Assembly: GCA_002314775.1 (NCBI GenBank)
Contig: DCHE01000038.1
Span: 137,724 to 142,986 of the forward strand
Length of the DNA: 5,263 bases
Reading direction: 5' to 3'
From: Lachnospiraceae bacterium UBA1760
GTDB taxonomy: Bacteria; Bacillota; Clostridia; Lachnospirales; Lachnospiraceae
Made by a program: the position numbers and the translations under genes. Numbering within the stretch: the stretch's first letter is position 1; each line of letters starts with the position of its first letter. Under the pieces are notes generated by a model. That model saw only the letters and a list, made by a program, of their open reading frames with translations. It ran no database searches and was not told the DNA's origin. Below, piece by piece: positions 1 through 5,141 of the stretch.

Positions 1-319
1 TCTTTGCATCCTCTCCGCCAAGCTCGATAGCAACGTCGGTCTGTGGGGCATAATCCTCCAGAGCAGAGGATACGCAAACTACCTCCTGCTCAAATGGCAC
101 GCCGATAACCTTTGAAAGAGCAAGACCACCTGAGCCAGTGATGTCAGGAGCGACTTCAATATCTCCGAGTGAAGCTTTTGCATTTGTAAGTAGCTCAGCC
201 AGAGTTTCTTTGATATTTGCAAAGTGTCTCTTGTACTCTGAAAATAAAATCCTGTGGTCATCGTCAATGATGGCAACCTTAACTGTTGTTGATCCAATAT
301 CTATTCCTAAGTAATTCAT
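1..319 (-). CDS. 2-hydroxyacyl-CoA dehydratase activase (BadF/BcrA/HgdC-type ASKHA ATPase), N-terminal part only
   Basis: The gene starts at ATG 319-317 on the minus strand and runs off the left edge after 106 codons plus one base. The protein opens MNYLGIDIGSTTVKVAIID, whose GIDIGSTT (residues 5-12) is the phosphate-1 loop of the ASKHA ATPase fold. TGSGG follows at 61-65, and VAIELGGEDAK at 96-106 matches the second phosphate-binding segment of the BadF/BadG/BcrA/BcrD family. Family knowledge: these ATPases use a 4Fe-4S cluster bridging a dimer to drive an electron into a 2-hydroxyacyl-CoA dehydratase; the cluster cysteines would lie outside the window. The FEQEVVCVSSAL and ELGGEDAK wording resembles the very large clostridial proteins (about 1400 aa) in which activase and dehydratase-like domains are fused, but the fusion cannot be checked here. 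The substrate is unknown. The start is fixed by the conserved N terminus even though the ribosome binding site lies unusually far upstream. Confidence 0.9.
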   Translation of the reverse strand, partial: MNYLGIDIGSTTVKVAIIDDDHRILFSEYKRHFANIKETLAELLTNAKASLGDIEVAPDITGSGGLALSKVIGVPFEQEVVCVSSALEDYAPQTDVAIELGGEDAK

Positions 320-325
320 AATTAG

Positions 326-347
326 ACGGTAAAAACCGTACCTCCTT
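326..347 (-). promoter_or_regulatory. Shine-Dalgarno separated from its ATG by a small hairpin
   Basis: On the minus strand AAGGAGGT (347-340) is a near-perfect ribosome binding site, but the start codon at 319 lies 20 nt further on, too far for normal initiation. The intervening ACGGT (339-335), TTTT (334-331), ACCGT (330-326) forms a perfect 5-bp hairpin with a 4-nt loop. Folding it leaves 6 nt (325-320) between stem and ATG, so the effective spacing becomes normal. No other start codon sits at the usual distance from this site. An alternative GGTA/TACC pairing would instead cover part of the Shine-Dalgarno. The sequences are seen; the role in translation is inferred. Confidence 0.6.
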
Positions 348-416
348 ATAAAATATTATTAAAATTAGCAGTAGTTCTTACTCCTTATATAAAAAGGACA
401 TAGAAAAACATTTCAT

Positions 417-445
417 ATTATAATGGAAATTAGGACGCATTTCAA
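417..445 (-). promoter_or_regulatory. sigma-A-type promoter for the activase gene
   Basis: Reading the minus strand, TTGAAA (445-440, 5 of 6 consensus) is followed after exactly 17 nt by a perfect TATAAT (422-417). Transcription would begin near 410, giving a leader of about 90 nt before the ATG at 319. The -10 lies in the palindrome ATTATAAT (417-424), so a TATAAT is also readable on the plus strand, but no matching plus-strand -35 is visible upstream of it. Confidence 0.65.
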
Positions 446-500
446 CATTATTAAGAATATTTGATATTTGACAGAAAATAGTCTTGAATTGCTTTGATGC

Positions 501-529
501 TTGTTATTTTTTTTGATTTAGGATATAAT
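501..529 (+). promoter_or_regulatory. sigma-A-type promoter for the five-gene operon
   Basis: TTGTTA (501-506, 4 of 6 consensus) and a perfect TATAAT (524-529) are separated by 17 nt that include a run of T. The predicted start of transcription is near 536, about 28 nt before ATG 564. This spacing supports initiation at 564, because the earlier in-frame ATG at 546 would be only about 10 nt into the message and has no ribosome binding site. A perfect TTGACA at 468-473 has no -10 partner at the proper distance. Confidence 0.6.
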
Positions 530-550
530 CTAATGGACTAATTTTATGTT

Positions 551-556
551 GAAGGA
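551..556 (+). promoter_or_regulatory. ribosome binding site selecting ATG 564 over ATG 546
   Basis: GAAGGA lies 7 nt before ATG 564, the normal spacing. It falls inside the reading frame if translation began at ATG 546, and nothing resembling a Shine-Dalgarno precedes 546. The protein is therefore annotated six codons shorter than the longest open frame. Confidence 0.7.
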
Positions 557-563
557 TGATAAT

Positions 564-1472
564 ATGGGATTTTTATCAAAGCTTGAGAAAAAAATTGGAA
601 AATACGCGATTCCTAACCTTAGTCTTATCATTGTGATATGCTTTGCGATGGGGTATATAATCCAGCTGGCGGATCCGGCGTTCTACTATTATTTGGAGCT
701 TGTGCCGGGACCTGCAATATGGCAGGGACAGTGGTGGAGATTCTTTACCTGGATATTCACTGCGCCAAGCACAGTAAGCTGGTTAACAATATTTGCACTT
801 TTTTGCTATTATCTGATTGGAAGGCAGCTTGAGATGGCCTGGGGCAAATTCATGTTTAATCTTTACATTTTCGGACAGATTATCCTGATGGATTTATCAG
901 TGCTTGTCGGGTCACTTATCTTAAAAGAGGTATCTACGGACATCACGGTATTTATTACAATGGCGTATGCTCCTGTACCAATTCCATATTATGTTTCTAT
1001 GACGATGTTCCTCGCCTTTGCAGTTCTCTATGGTGAGGAGACTATGTACCTTATGATGCTCATTCCATTTAAGGCAAAATGGATAGCCTACATTGATGGA
1101 ATATATCTTGCATACTGCTTTATAGCAGGCAATGCATTTTCAAGAATCATAATTGTGGCAGGAGTTGCAAACTTCCTTATATTCTTCTTCATAAACCGTG
1201 GAAATAATGGAAGAAGCTTCACACAGCTTAGGAATGCAAGGCACTTTAACAGCGTGATGAAGGGAAAGAAGAGCAGTCTTAAAAGAACTGTGGACGGTGA
1301 TAACAAGGTTATTAGACCGGAGGCATTTAAAAACCGTATGGTTCATAAGTGTGCAATCTGCGGAAGAACCGAGGATGATTCAGAATACTTGGAATTTAGA
1401 TATTGTTCAAAGTGCAATGGAAACTATGAATACTGTAGTGACCATTTGTACACTCACGAGCATATACAGTAA
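564..1472 (+). CDS. rhomboid-like integral membrane protein with C-terminal zinc-ribbon-like domain; probable non-protease
   Basis: The product is 302 aa, starting MGFLSKLEKKIGKYAIPNL. About six hydrophobic segments are visible, roughly at 19-35, 71-86, 97-120, 142-157, 160-185 and 193-211. GQWWRFFTW (55-63) resembles the tryptophan-arginine motif in the first loop of rhomboids and derlins, and LIPFKAKWIAYIDG (166-179) resembles the derlin/rhomboid 'P-x-K-x-K-W' segment. I see neither the GxSG catalytic serine motif nor a histidine in the last membrane helix, so proteolysis is unlikely. A basic linker (211-260) leads to a cytosolic-looking tail with CAIC (263-266), CSKC (281-284), C291, H294, H298 and H300, a plausible zinc site. 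I know similar proteins as conserved, unnamed Lachnospiraceae proteins; the exact role is unknown. It is the first gene of the operon, directly downstream of the promoter at 501-529, and is followed by a 90-nt gap. The rhomboid-fold assignment is from motif resemblance only. Confidence 0.75.
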   Translation: MGFLSKLEKKIGKYAIPNLSLIIVICFAMGYIIQLADPAFYYYLELVPGPAIWQGQWWRFFTWIFTAPSTVSWLTIFALFCYYLIGRQLEMAWGKFMFNLYIFGQIILMDLSVLVGSLILKEVSTDITVFITMAYAPVPIPYYVSMTMFLAFAVLYGEETMYLMMLIPFKAKWIAYIDGIYLAYCFIAGNAFSRIIIVAGVANFLIFFFINRGNNGRSFTQLRNARHFNSVMKGKKSSLKRTVDGDNKVIRPEAFKNRMVHKCAICGRTEDDSEYLEFRYCSKCNGNYEYCSDHLYTHEHIQ

Positions 1473-1509
1473 TAATTGAGCATTAAAATATAAATTAGAA
1501 TACAAGATG

Positions 1510-1527
1510 GCTCGCAGCATGCGAAGC
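1510..1527 (+). other. small intergenic hairpin
   Basis: GCT-CGCA (1510-1516), loop GCA, TGCG (1520-1523), one bulged A, then AGC (1525-1527) form a 7-bp hairpin. It lies in the 90-nt gap between the rhomboid-like gene and the 477-aa gene. It is not followed by a T tract, so it is not a rho-independent terminator, and the genes on either side could remain on one transcript. A diverged relative of its sequence occurs at 4480-4501. It may act in mRNA processing or be a remnant of a dispersed palindromic repeat; neither is proven. Confidence 0.4.
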
Positions 1528-1562
1528 AATTTAAAACAAAACGACACTCAGGAGATATTAAG

Positions 1563-2996
1563 ATGAAAAACACAGGCAGAAACCTTATGAAGGACATCAA
1601 GGCAGGAAGAGGCGGAAGTAAGGCTGGAATAGATTACCTTTCAGTTCTTGCAACTTCATTTTACAGATATTCAAAGATAAAGCTTTCCCTCAATCTTTTC
1701 ACACTTATCGAGATGCAGGAGGAGGCAAAGGAGAGCAATGTAAAATACATAGAGGATGTGGTAGCTAAGGTAAAGGAAGTACTTAGGCCACTCTCAAAGC
1801 TTGATAAGGATAATTTCACAGGTGAGGTTTCGAAGCTTAAAAGTAGTATCCTTGAGGAGAGTATAGGTGAAGTTAGAAAAGTGAGAGAGGATATCACGAA
1901 AAAGATGAAGCTTCTCACAACCTTCACTGACGGACTTCAGATTTTTGAGTATATTTTAAACAGAAAGGAAGCTATGGTAAATGGAACCGTAGATGAGTTT
2001 GTTGACATTTACGGTCTGTCAGATGAGCTTTTCAGATATGTCTTCTCTGACAATGATAAGCTTCTTATCAACAGCAAGATTCAGACAATCGTAGCCCAGC
2101 TTCCTGTAAGAATGACAAAAAACAGATTTCTCGATATCCTCTGTAATACTCTTACAATTTACAGGGGCGGTGAGACAAGTGCACTTGATGACTTTATTGA
2201 GTCGGTACTTAGCCAGGCACTTATTGATATTCCAGAGGGATTTGATACTGAATACAGAGACCTTTATGATATTTATCAGACTCTTGCTGCATATGATTAT
2301 TCAGGTATCACAAAGGAAGACTACGACAGACTTTCAGGTCTTGTTGAGGCAGCCTCGGTTATGATAAGTAACGAGGTTACTGATTACCTTATGGCAATCG
2401 AGGTAATAAATGATCTTTTGATTCTTCTTTACACAATGTCTTATGTTAAGCCTGAATTCTTAGATGACAAGTATGAGGCAGCAAGAAGAATTACAGAGGG
2501 ACTGATTAACAGCGATGATGTATATTCAACTCTTACAGACTACAATTCATATTTTGTACAGCTTGAGGGTGCTCAGGAGGAGGCCTTTGAGGAGCTTTCC
2601 CACTTAGAGGGAAATCTTGTTATGATAAAGGATAAGTTTGATGAGGATGAGACAGTAGCAGAGATGTCAAAGGCTATTGATAAGGCAGACCTCCTCACTT
2701 CGACAAGTTTATTTATGGATATTGATGCAGCTGACAGAGAGTCAGATGTGGTTGATGATGTATATATTGCAGAGAGAAAGATAGCGGTAGTCGCAAAATT
2801 TACAGAGAAGTTTAAGGGCATCTCCAGAGATGAGAGAAGAAGTATTATGGCGAAGGTGCTTTCGTGCATACCTGTATTCTTCAATACTCAGGAGGAGATT
2901 AAAGAGTATTTTGAGCAGGCTTTATCAAACTGTGGTGATGACAGTGAATTAACAGCCTGCAGCAACATCTTGAAAGAGATGATTAATGAGAATTAA
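1563..2996 (+). CDS. conserved hypothetical protein, 477 aa, soluble, mostly helical
   Basis: I do not recognise a named family. The start is well supported by AGGAGA (1550-1555), 7 nt before ATG 1563. The protein has no signal peptide or clear membrane segment and is predicted cytoplasmic. It is acidic overall with a basic first 40 residues. Long charged heptad-like stretches, about 50-120 and 335-375, suggest helical bundles or short coiled coils. A more hydrophobic patch (276-295, MAIEVINDLLILLY) is likely a buried helix rather than a membrane span. Cysteines are few (C194, C435, C457, C466) and form no metal motif. There is no nucleotide-binding P-loop or other catalytic signature that I can see. 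It sits between a rhomboid-like membrane protein and a 104-aa unknown, and 33 nt separate it from the latter, consistent with one transcript. Codon use matches its neighbours, so it looks native. It is certainly a gene, but the function is open. Confidence 0.85.
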   Translation: MKNTGRNLMKDIKAGRGGSKAGIDYLSVLATSFYRYSKIKLSLNLFTLIEMQEEAKESNVKYIEDVVAKVKEVLRPLSKLDKDNFTGEVSKLKSSILEESIGEVRKVREDITKKMKLLTTFTDGLQIFEYILNRKEAMVNGTVDEFVDIYGLSDELFRYVFSDNDKLLINSKIQTIVAQLPVRMTKNRFLDILCNTLTIYRGGETSALDDFIESVLSQALIDIPEGFDTEYRDLYDIYQTLAAYDYSGITKEDYDRLSGLVEAASVMISNEVTDYLMAIEVINDLLILLYTMSYVKPEFLDDKYEAARRITEGLINSDDVYSTLTDYNSYFVQLEGAQEEAFEELSHLEGNLVMIKDKFDEDETVAEMSKAIDKADLLTSTSLFMDIDAADRESDVVDDVYIAERKIAVVAKFTEKFKGISRDERRSIMAKVLSCIPVFFNTQEEIKEYFEQALSNCGDDSELTACSNILKEMINEN

Positions 2997-3029
2997 TTAG
3001 AGTATCATAATTATTTAGAGAGGCTAAGG

Positions 3030-3344
3030 ATGATAGTTGTTGACAGTGTTTATACTGATATAGAAGAGAAGAAAAAATTCTCCAAAAAACTGAAAAGTAT
3101 ATCTAAGAAGAAACCTGTTCAGGGACTATTCGTTGTAACCTATCCACTTTTTGGATACGGGCTTCTTGAGGTTTATGATTACAATGAATTGCTTCAAAAG
3201 ATATATAAGGATATGAAAGAGATTATAGTTGTGGGAGTTTCCACTACAAAGAGTGGTGCGAAGCAGCTAGCCTGTGACATAGTCTCGGATACATATTTCA
3301 AGCAAAACAACTTTGACATAAAGAGTTTTATGGGAGGGGAGTGA
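3030..3344 (+). CDS. conserved hypothetical protein, 104 aa
   Basis: This is a small, basic, soluble protein with no family I can name. GAGAGG (3018-3023) lies 6 nt before ATG 3030. The sequence alternates hydrophobic strands and charged helices: MIVVDSVYTDI at the start, a lysine-rich stretch (14-28), then QGLFVVTYPLFGYGLLEVYD (31-50), a helix (51-64), EIIVVGVSTTKSGAKQLACDI (64-84) and a polar tail ending in MGGE. The pattern fits a compact alpha/beta domain. GVSTTKSGAK is glycine- and serine/threonine-rich but does not match a P-loop. The stop TGA overlaps an ATG (TGATG, 3342-3346), and the next gene starts at 3349, so the two are probably translationally linked. With the 477-aa protein it forms an unknown pair immediately upstream of DUF2953-gerW. 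Confidence 0.8.
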   Translation: MIVVDSVYTDIEEKKKFSKKLKSISKKKPVQGLFVVTYPLFGYGLLEVYDYNELLQKIYKDMKEIIVVGVSTTKSGAKQLACDIVSDTYFKQNNFDIKSFMGGE

Positions 3345-3351
3345 TGTAGTG
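3333..3351 (+). promoter_or_regulatory. ribosome binding site and start-stop element before a GTG start
   Basis: GGAGG (3333-3337), inside the end of the 104-aa gene, lies 6 nt before ATG 3344-3346. That ATG is followed at once by TAG (3347-3349). The real downstream frame begins at GTG 3349-3351, 11 nt from the Shine-Dalgarno and sharing one base with that TAG. The stretch TGATGTAGTG therefore contains the stop of the upstream gene, a two-codon start-stop frame and the GTG start. A ribosome using the best-placed ATG would terminate on top of the GTG. The arrangement is seen; any effect on translation is inferred. Confidence 0.5.
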
Positions 3352-4431
3352 AGTGTATTTTTAATGATATTAAAAATTCTTCTTATCGTCCTTCTTTCGA
3401 TTCTCGGATTTGTACTTCTATTAGTTTTGCTTGTATTATTTGCACCATTTAGATACAGGCTTGCGGGAGATTTCCACGAGGATATCGTGGCGGCAGGCAA
3501 GGCCAGATGGCTTTTTGCAAGTGTAGTTTTGGATTTTACGAAGGCGGACGGCTTGAAGTATAAGATAAAGGTCTTTGGAATTCCGATTATTAACAGTGAA
3601 AAGCTGAAGCTGAAAAAGGATAAAAAGAAGAAAAAGAAAGAGGCAGAGGAATTAGAAGAGGTTATTTCATCTGGAATGGATGAAGTCGGTGAGGCTGCAG
3701 GAAAGCTTGAGGCTGCAGGAAAGACTGAGACGGGTGAAAAGCCTAAGGCTGAGGCTATTTCCGGGGAGCAAAGTACTGGTGAAAATGCTGCTTCGGGTGA
3801 GGAAGCAAAATCTGACGAAGCCGAGGCTTGGAATAAGGGCGAGGCTCAGGAGGATAATGAGGAAGAGGACCTCTCAGTAATGCCTACTGATGAGGAAATC
3901 AAGAAATCCAAGAAACAGCTAAAGAAGGAAGCGAAGAAAGCTAAAAAGGCTGAGAAGCTTGCCAAGAAAGAGGCGAAGAAAAAAGCAAAAGAGGCTGGAG
4001 AGTCAAAATCAGCTGGCGACAAGATTAATGAGATTATTGATAACCTTACTGAGAAGAAGAATAAATTAATAGTAAAAAAGAGTCATATTGAACAGTTTTT
4101 AGATAAGCCATATGTTAAGAGAACCATTGAAAAGGGAAAGAAGGTTTTAAAGAAGCTCTTTAAACAGATACTTCCAAGAAAGCTTGATGGAAATCTCAGG
4201 TACGGATTATCAAGCCCGGCCCAAACTGGTCAGGTTACAGGATATCTCGCGATGATTCTTCCACTTTATTCAGGACACATAATTATGGTGCCTGACTTTA
4301 ATGAAAAGGTTATCGAGGGAAATATCAAAATGAAGGGAAGAATTCATCTGGGAATGTTTATAATACCTGCAGGATTACTGTTTATTTCGAAGGACTGCAG
4401 AAAGACGAGAAAGCTTGCGAAGATGATTTAG
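3349..4431 (+). CDS. DUF2953 (YtfI-like) single-span membrane protein with long charged insertion
   Basis: The product is 360 aa from a GTG start. One strongly hydrophobic N-terminal segment (about 5-31) is followed by APFRYRLAGDF and KARWLFASVVLDF, then KVFGIPI (74-80), the usual opening of DUF2953. The second conserved part is at about 278-345, with LDGNLRYGLSSPAQTGQVTG, MVPDFNEKVIEG and IKMKGRIHLGMF. Between them, about residues 84-245 are low complexity: lysine-rich (85-97), acidic (98-185) and Lys/Ala/Glu-rich (186-215). This makes the protein much longer than I recall for YtfI of B. subtilis (a little over 200 aa). In the family the gene is commonly next to ytfJ/gerW, as here, where gerW follows after 125 nt. 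The biochemical role is not known. The protein is probably membrane-anchored with the charged part on one face; topology cannot be settled from sequence alone. Confidence 0.82.
   Translation: MSVFLMILKILLIVLLSILGFVLLLVLLVLFAPFRYRLAGDFHEDIVAAGKARWLFASVVLDFTKADGLKYKIKVFGIPIINSEKLKLKKDKKKKKKEAEELEEVISSGMDEVGEAAGKLEAAGKTETGEKPKAEAISGEQSTGENAASGEEAKSDEAEAWNKGEAQEDNEEEDLSVMPTDEEIKKSKKQLKKEAKKAKKAEKLAKKEAKKKAKEAGESKSAGDKINEIIDNLTEKKNKLIVKKSHIEQFLDKPYVKRTIEKGKKVLKKLFKQILPRKLDGNLRYGLSSPAQTGQVTGYLAMILPLYSGHIIMVPDFNEKVIEGNIKMKGRIHLGMFIIPAGLLFISKDCRKTRKLAKMI
3691..3723 (+). repeat. short tandem duplication in the DUF2953 insertion
   Basis: The 15-base unit GAGGCTGCAGGAAAG occurs at 3691-3705 and again at 3709-3723, an 18-bp period encoding EAAGKL then EAAGKT. 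It keeps the reading frame and lies in the acidic low-complexity stretch, suggesting growth of the insertion by slippage or duplication. Confidence 0.7.
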
Positions 4432-4504
4432 CACGAGCAATTATGATGAGGTTATGATTCGTAATGCTAGTGCAACCCGTCGCAGAAGGTATGCGCTAAG
4501 CGGG
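4431..4504 (+). other. structured leader-like region between DUF2953 and gerW
   Basis: Two imperfect inverted repeats lie in this 125-nt gap. The first pairs GCAC-AGCA-TTAT (from 4431) with GTAA-TGCT-GTGC (4461-4473), with one mismatch, one bulge, one G-T pair and a 16-nt loop. The second pairs CCCG (4476-4479) and CGCA (4481-4484) with TGCG (4492-4495) and CGGG (4501-4504). Neither is followed by a T tract, so they do not look like terminators. They could stabilise or insulate the gerW message. The second shares the pieces TCGCAG, ATGCG and AAGC with the hairpin at 1510-1527. Confidence 0.35.
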
Positions 4505-4556
4505 AGCTGGCTGCGATATACATATTAGGATTCAAGGTTATAAGGAGGATAAATAA

Positions 4557-4982
4557 ATGGCAGAAAAGGCAATGAACGGTGAAATTAATAAGACAGTTAA
4601 TACATTATTTGAAGGAATGAATATGTTCCTTTCTAACAAGACAGTAGTGGGTGAGCCTGTAACAGTAGGCAATACAGTAATCATTCCGCTTGTAGATGTA
4701 AATATTGGAGTTGGAGCAGGTGCATTTGCATCAGCAAAGGGTTCAAACAATGTTGGCGGTGGAATGGGCGGAAAGCTTTCACCTTCAGCAGTGCTTGTAA
4801 TCACAGATGGAAATGCTAGAATGGTTTCAGTTAAGGAGACTGATTCATTGTCAAAGGTTGTTGACATGGTTCCAGAGGTAATCTCAAAGATTCAGTCCTT
4901 CCTCGGCAAGAATAAGAAAAAGGACGAAGAGGATGCTGCAGTGGAAGAGGTTGTAGCTGAGCTTAAGGACGAGACATTTTAA
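4557..4982 (+). CDS. gerW: GerW/YtfJ family spore germination protein
   Basis: The product is 141 aa, close to the usual length (about 150 aa in B. subtilis). The start is supported by a very strong AAGGAGG (4542-4548), 8 nt before the ATG. Family signatures are visible: an N-terminal helix with NKTVNTLFEGMNMFLSN (11-27), VVGEPVTVGNTVIIPLVDVNIGVGAG as two strands plus a glycine turn (30-55), the glycine-rich GGGMGGKLSPSAVLVI (67-82), and a C-terminal helix VVDMVPEVISKIQSF (101-115). The tail (117-141) is charged and variable. In B. subtilis, YtfJ/GerW is made in the forespore and is needed for normal L-alanine-triggered germination. Relatives also exist in clostridia that rarely or never form visible spores, so a sporulation role here is inferred from family, not shown. 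It is the last gene of the operon and is followed directly by a strong terminator. Confidence 0.92.
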   Translation: MAEKAMNGEINKTVNTLFEGMNMFLSNKTVVGEPVTVGNTVIIPLVDVNIGVGAGAFASAKGSNNVGGGMGGKLSPSAVLVITDGNARMVSVKETDSLSKVVDMVPEVISKIQSFLGKNKKKDEEDAAVEEVVAELKDETF

Positions 4983-4993
4983 ATAAAGAAAGA

Positions 4994-5035
4994 CAAGAAG
5001 AAGGGCATCTAATCAGGTGCCCTTCTTCTTGTTTT
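4994..5035 (+). terminator. rho-independent terminator after gerW
   Basis: A 17-bp stem, with one G-T pair, joins 4994-5010 to 5015-5031 around the loop AATC (5011-5014). The central GGGCA/TGCCC and outer CAAGAAGAA/TTCTTCTTG pair perfectly, and TTTT follows at 5032-5035. The A-rich left flank (4981-4993) reads as a T-rich tract on the other strand, so it could also stop transcription from the right as a back-up. Confidence 0.9.
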
Positions 5036-5086
5036 AGGAATAACCTATAGAATAATAAATCAGTACAGAAAAGATATATCATAAAA

Positions 5087-5118
5087 GAAAAATAAAAAAG
5101 AGCTATATGAATAGCTCT
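5087..5118 (-). terminator. rho-independent terminator of rpmB
   Basis: AGAGCTAT (5099-5106) and ATAGCTCT (5111-5118) form a perfect 8-bp stem with a 4-nt loop. Read on the minus strand, the stem is followed by TTTTT, A and another T run (5098 down to 5087), the classic form. It lies 24 nt after the rpmB stop. On the plus strand the following CTTTT is weaker, so bidirectional use is possible but secondary. Confidence 0.85.
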
Positions 5119-5141
5119 CTTTTATAAGATAAGATTACTGA

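Noticed and set aside
378..401. Seven-codon leader ORF (MSFLYKE) on the minus strand, ending in a second AAGGAG upstream of the activase
   Set aside because: It has no ribosome binding site and starts about 9 nt from the predicted transcript start; an ORF this short is expected by chance in AT-rich DNA.
638..832. Overlapping open frame in the rhomboid-like gene on the plus strand
   Set aside because: It lies wholly inside a well-supported gene, lacks a ribosome binding site and gives a protein of no recognisable kind.
1476..1504. Possible internal promoter TTGAGC with AATACA before the 477-aa gene
   Set aside because: The -10 is poor at the 17-nt spacing, and the better TAGAAT is only 14 nt from the -35.
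2573..2884. 103-aa antisense frame opposite the 477-aa gene
   Set aside because: It is a shadow frame rich in serine and isoleucine, as expected from the complement of acidic, lysine-rich coding sequence.
4521..4527. CATATTA as a forespore sigma -10 for gerW
   Set aside because: No TGNATA-like -35 is present 14-17 nt upstream, so it is not listed as a promoter.
4538..4867. 109-aa antisense frame opposite gerW
   Set aside because: It mirrors the codon structure of gerW, which has clear family motifs and a strong ribosome binding site; no promoter or ribosome site supports the antisense frame.
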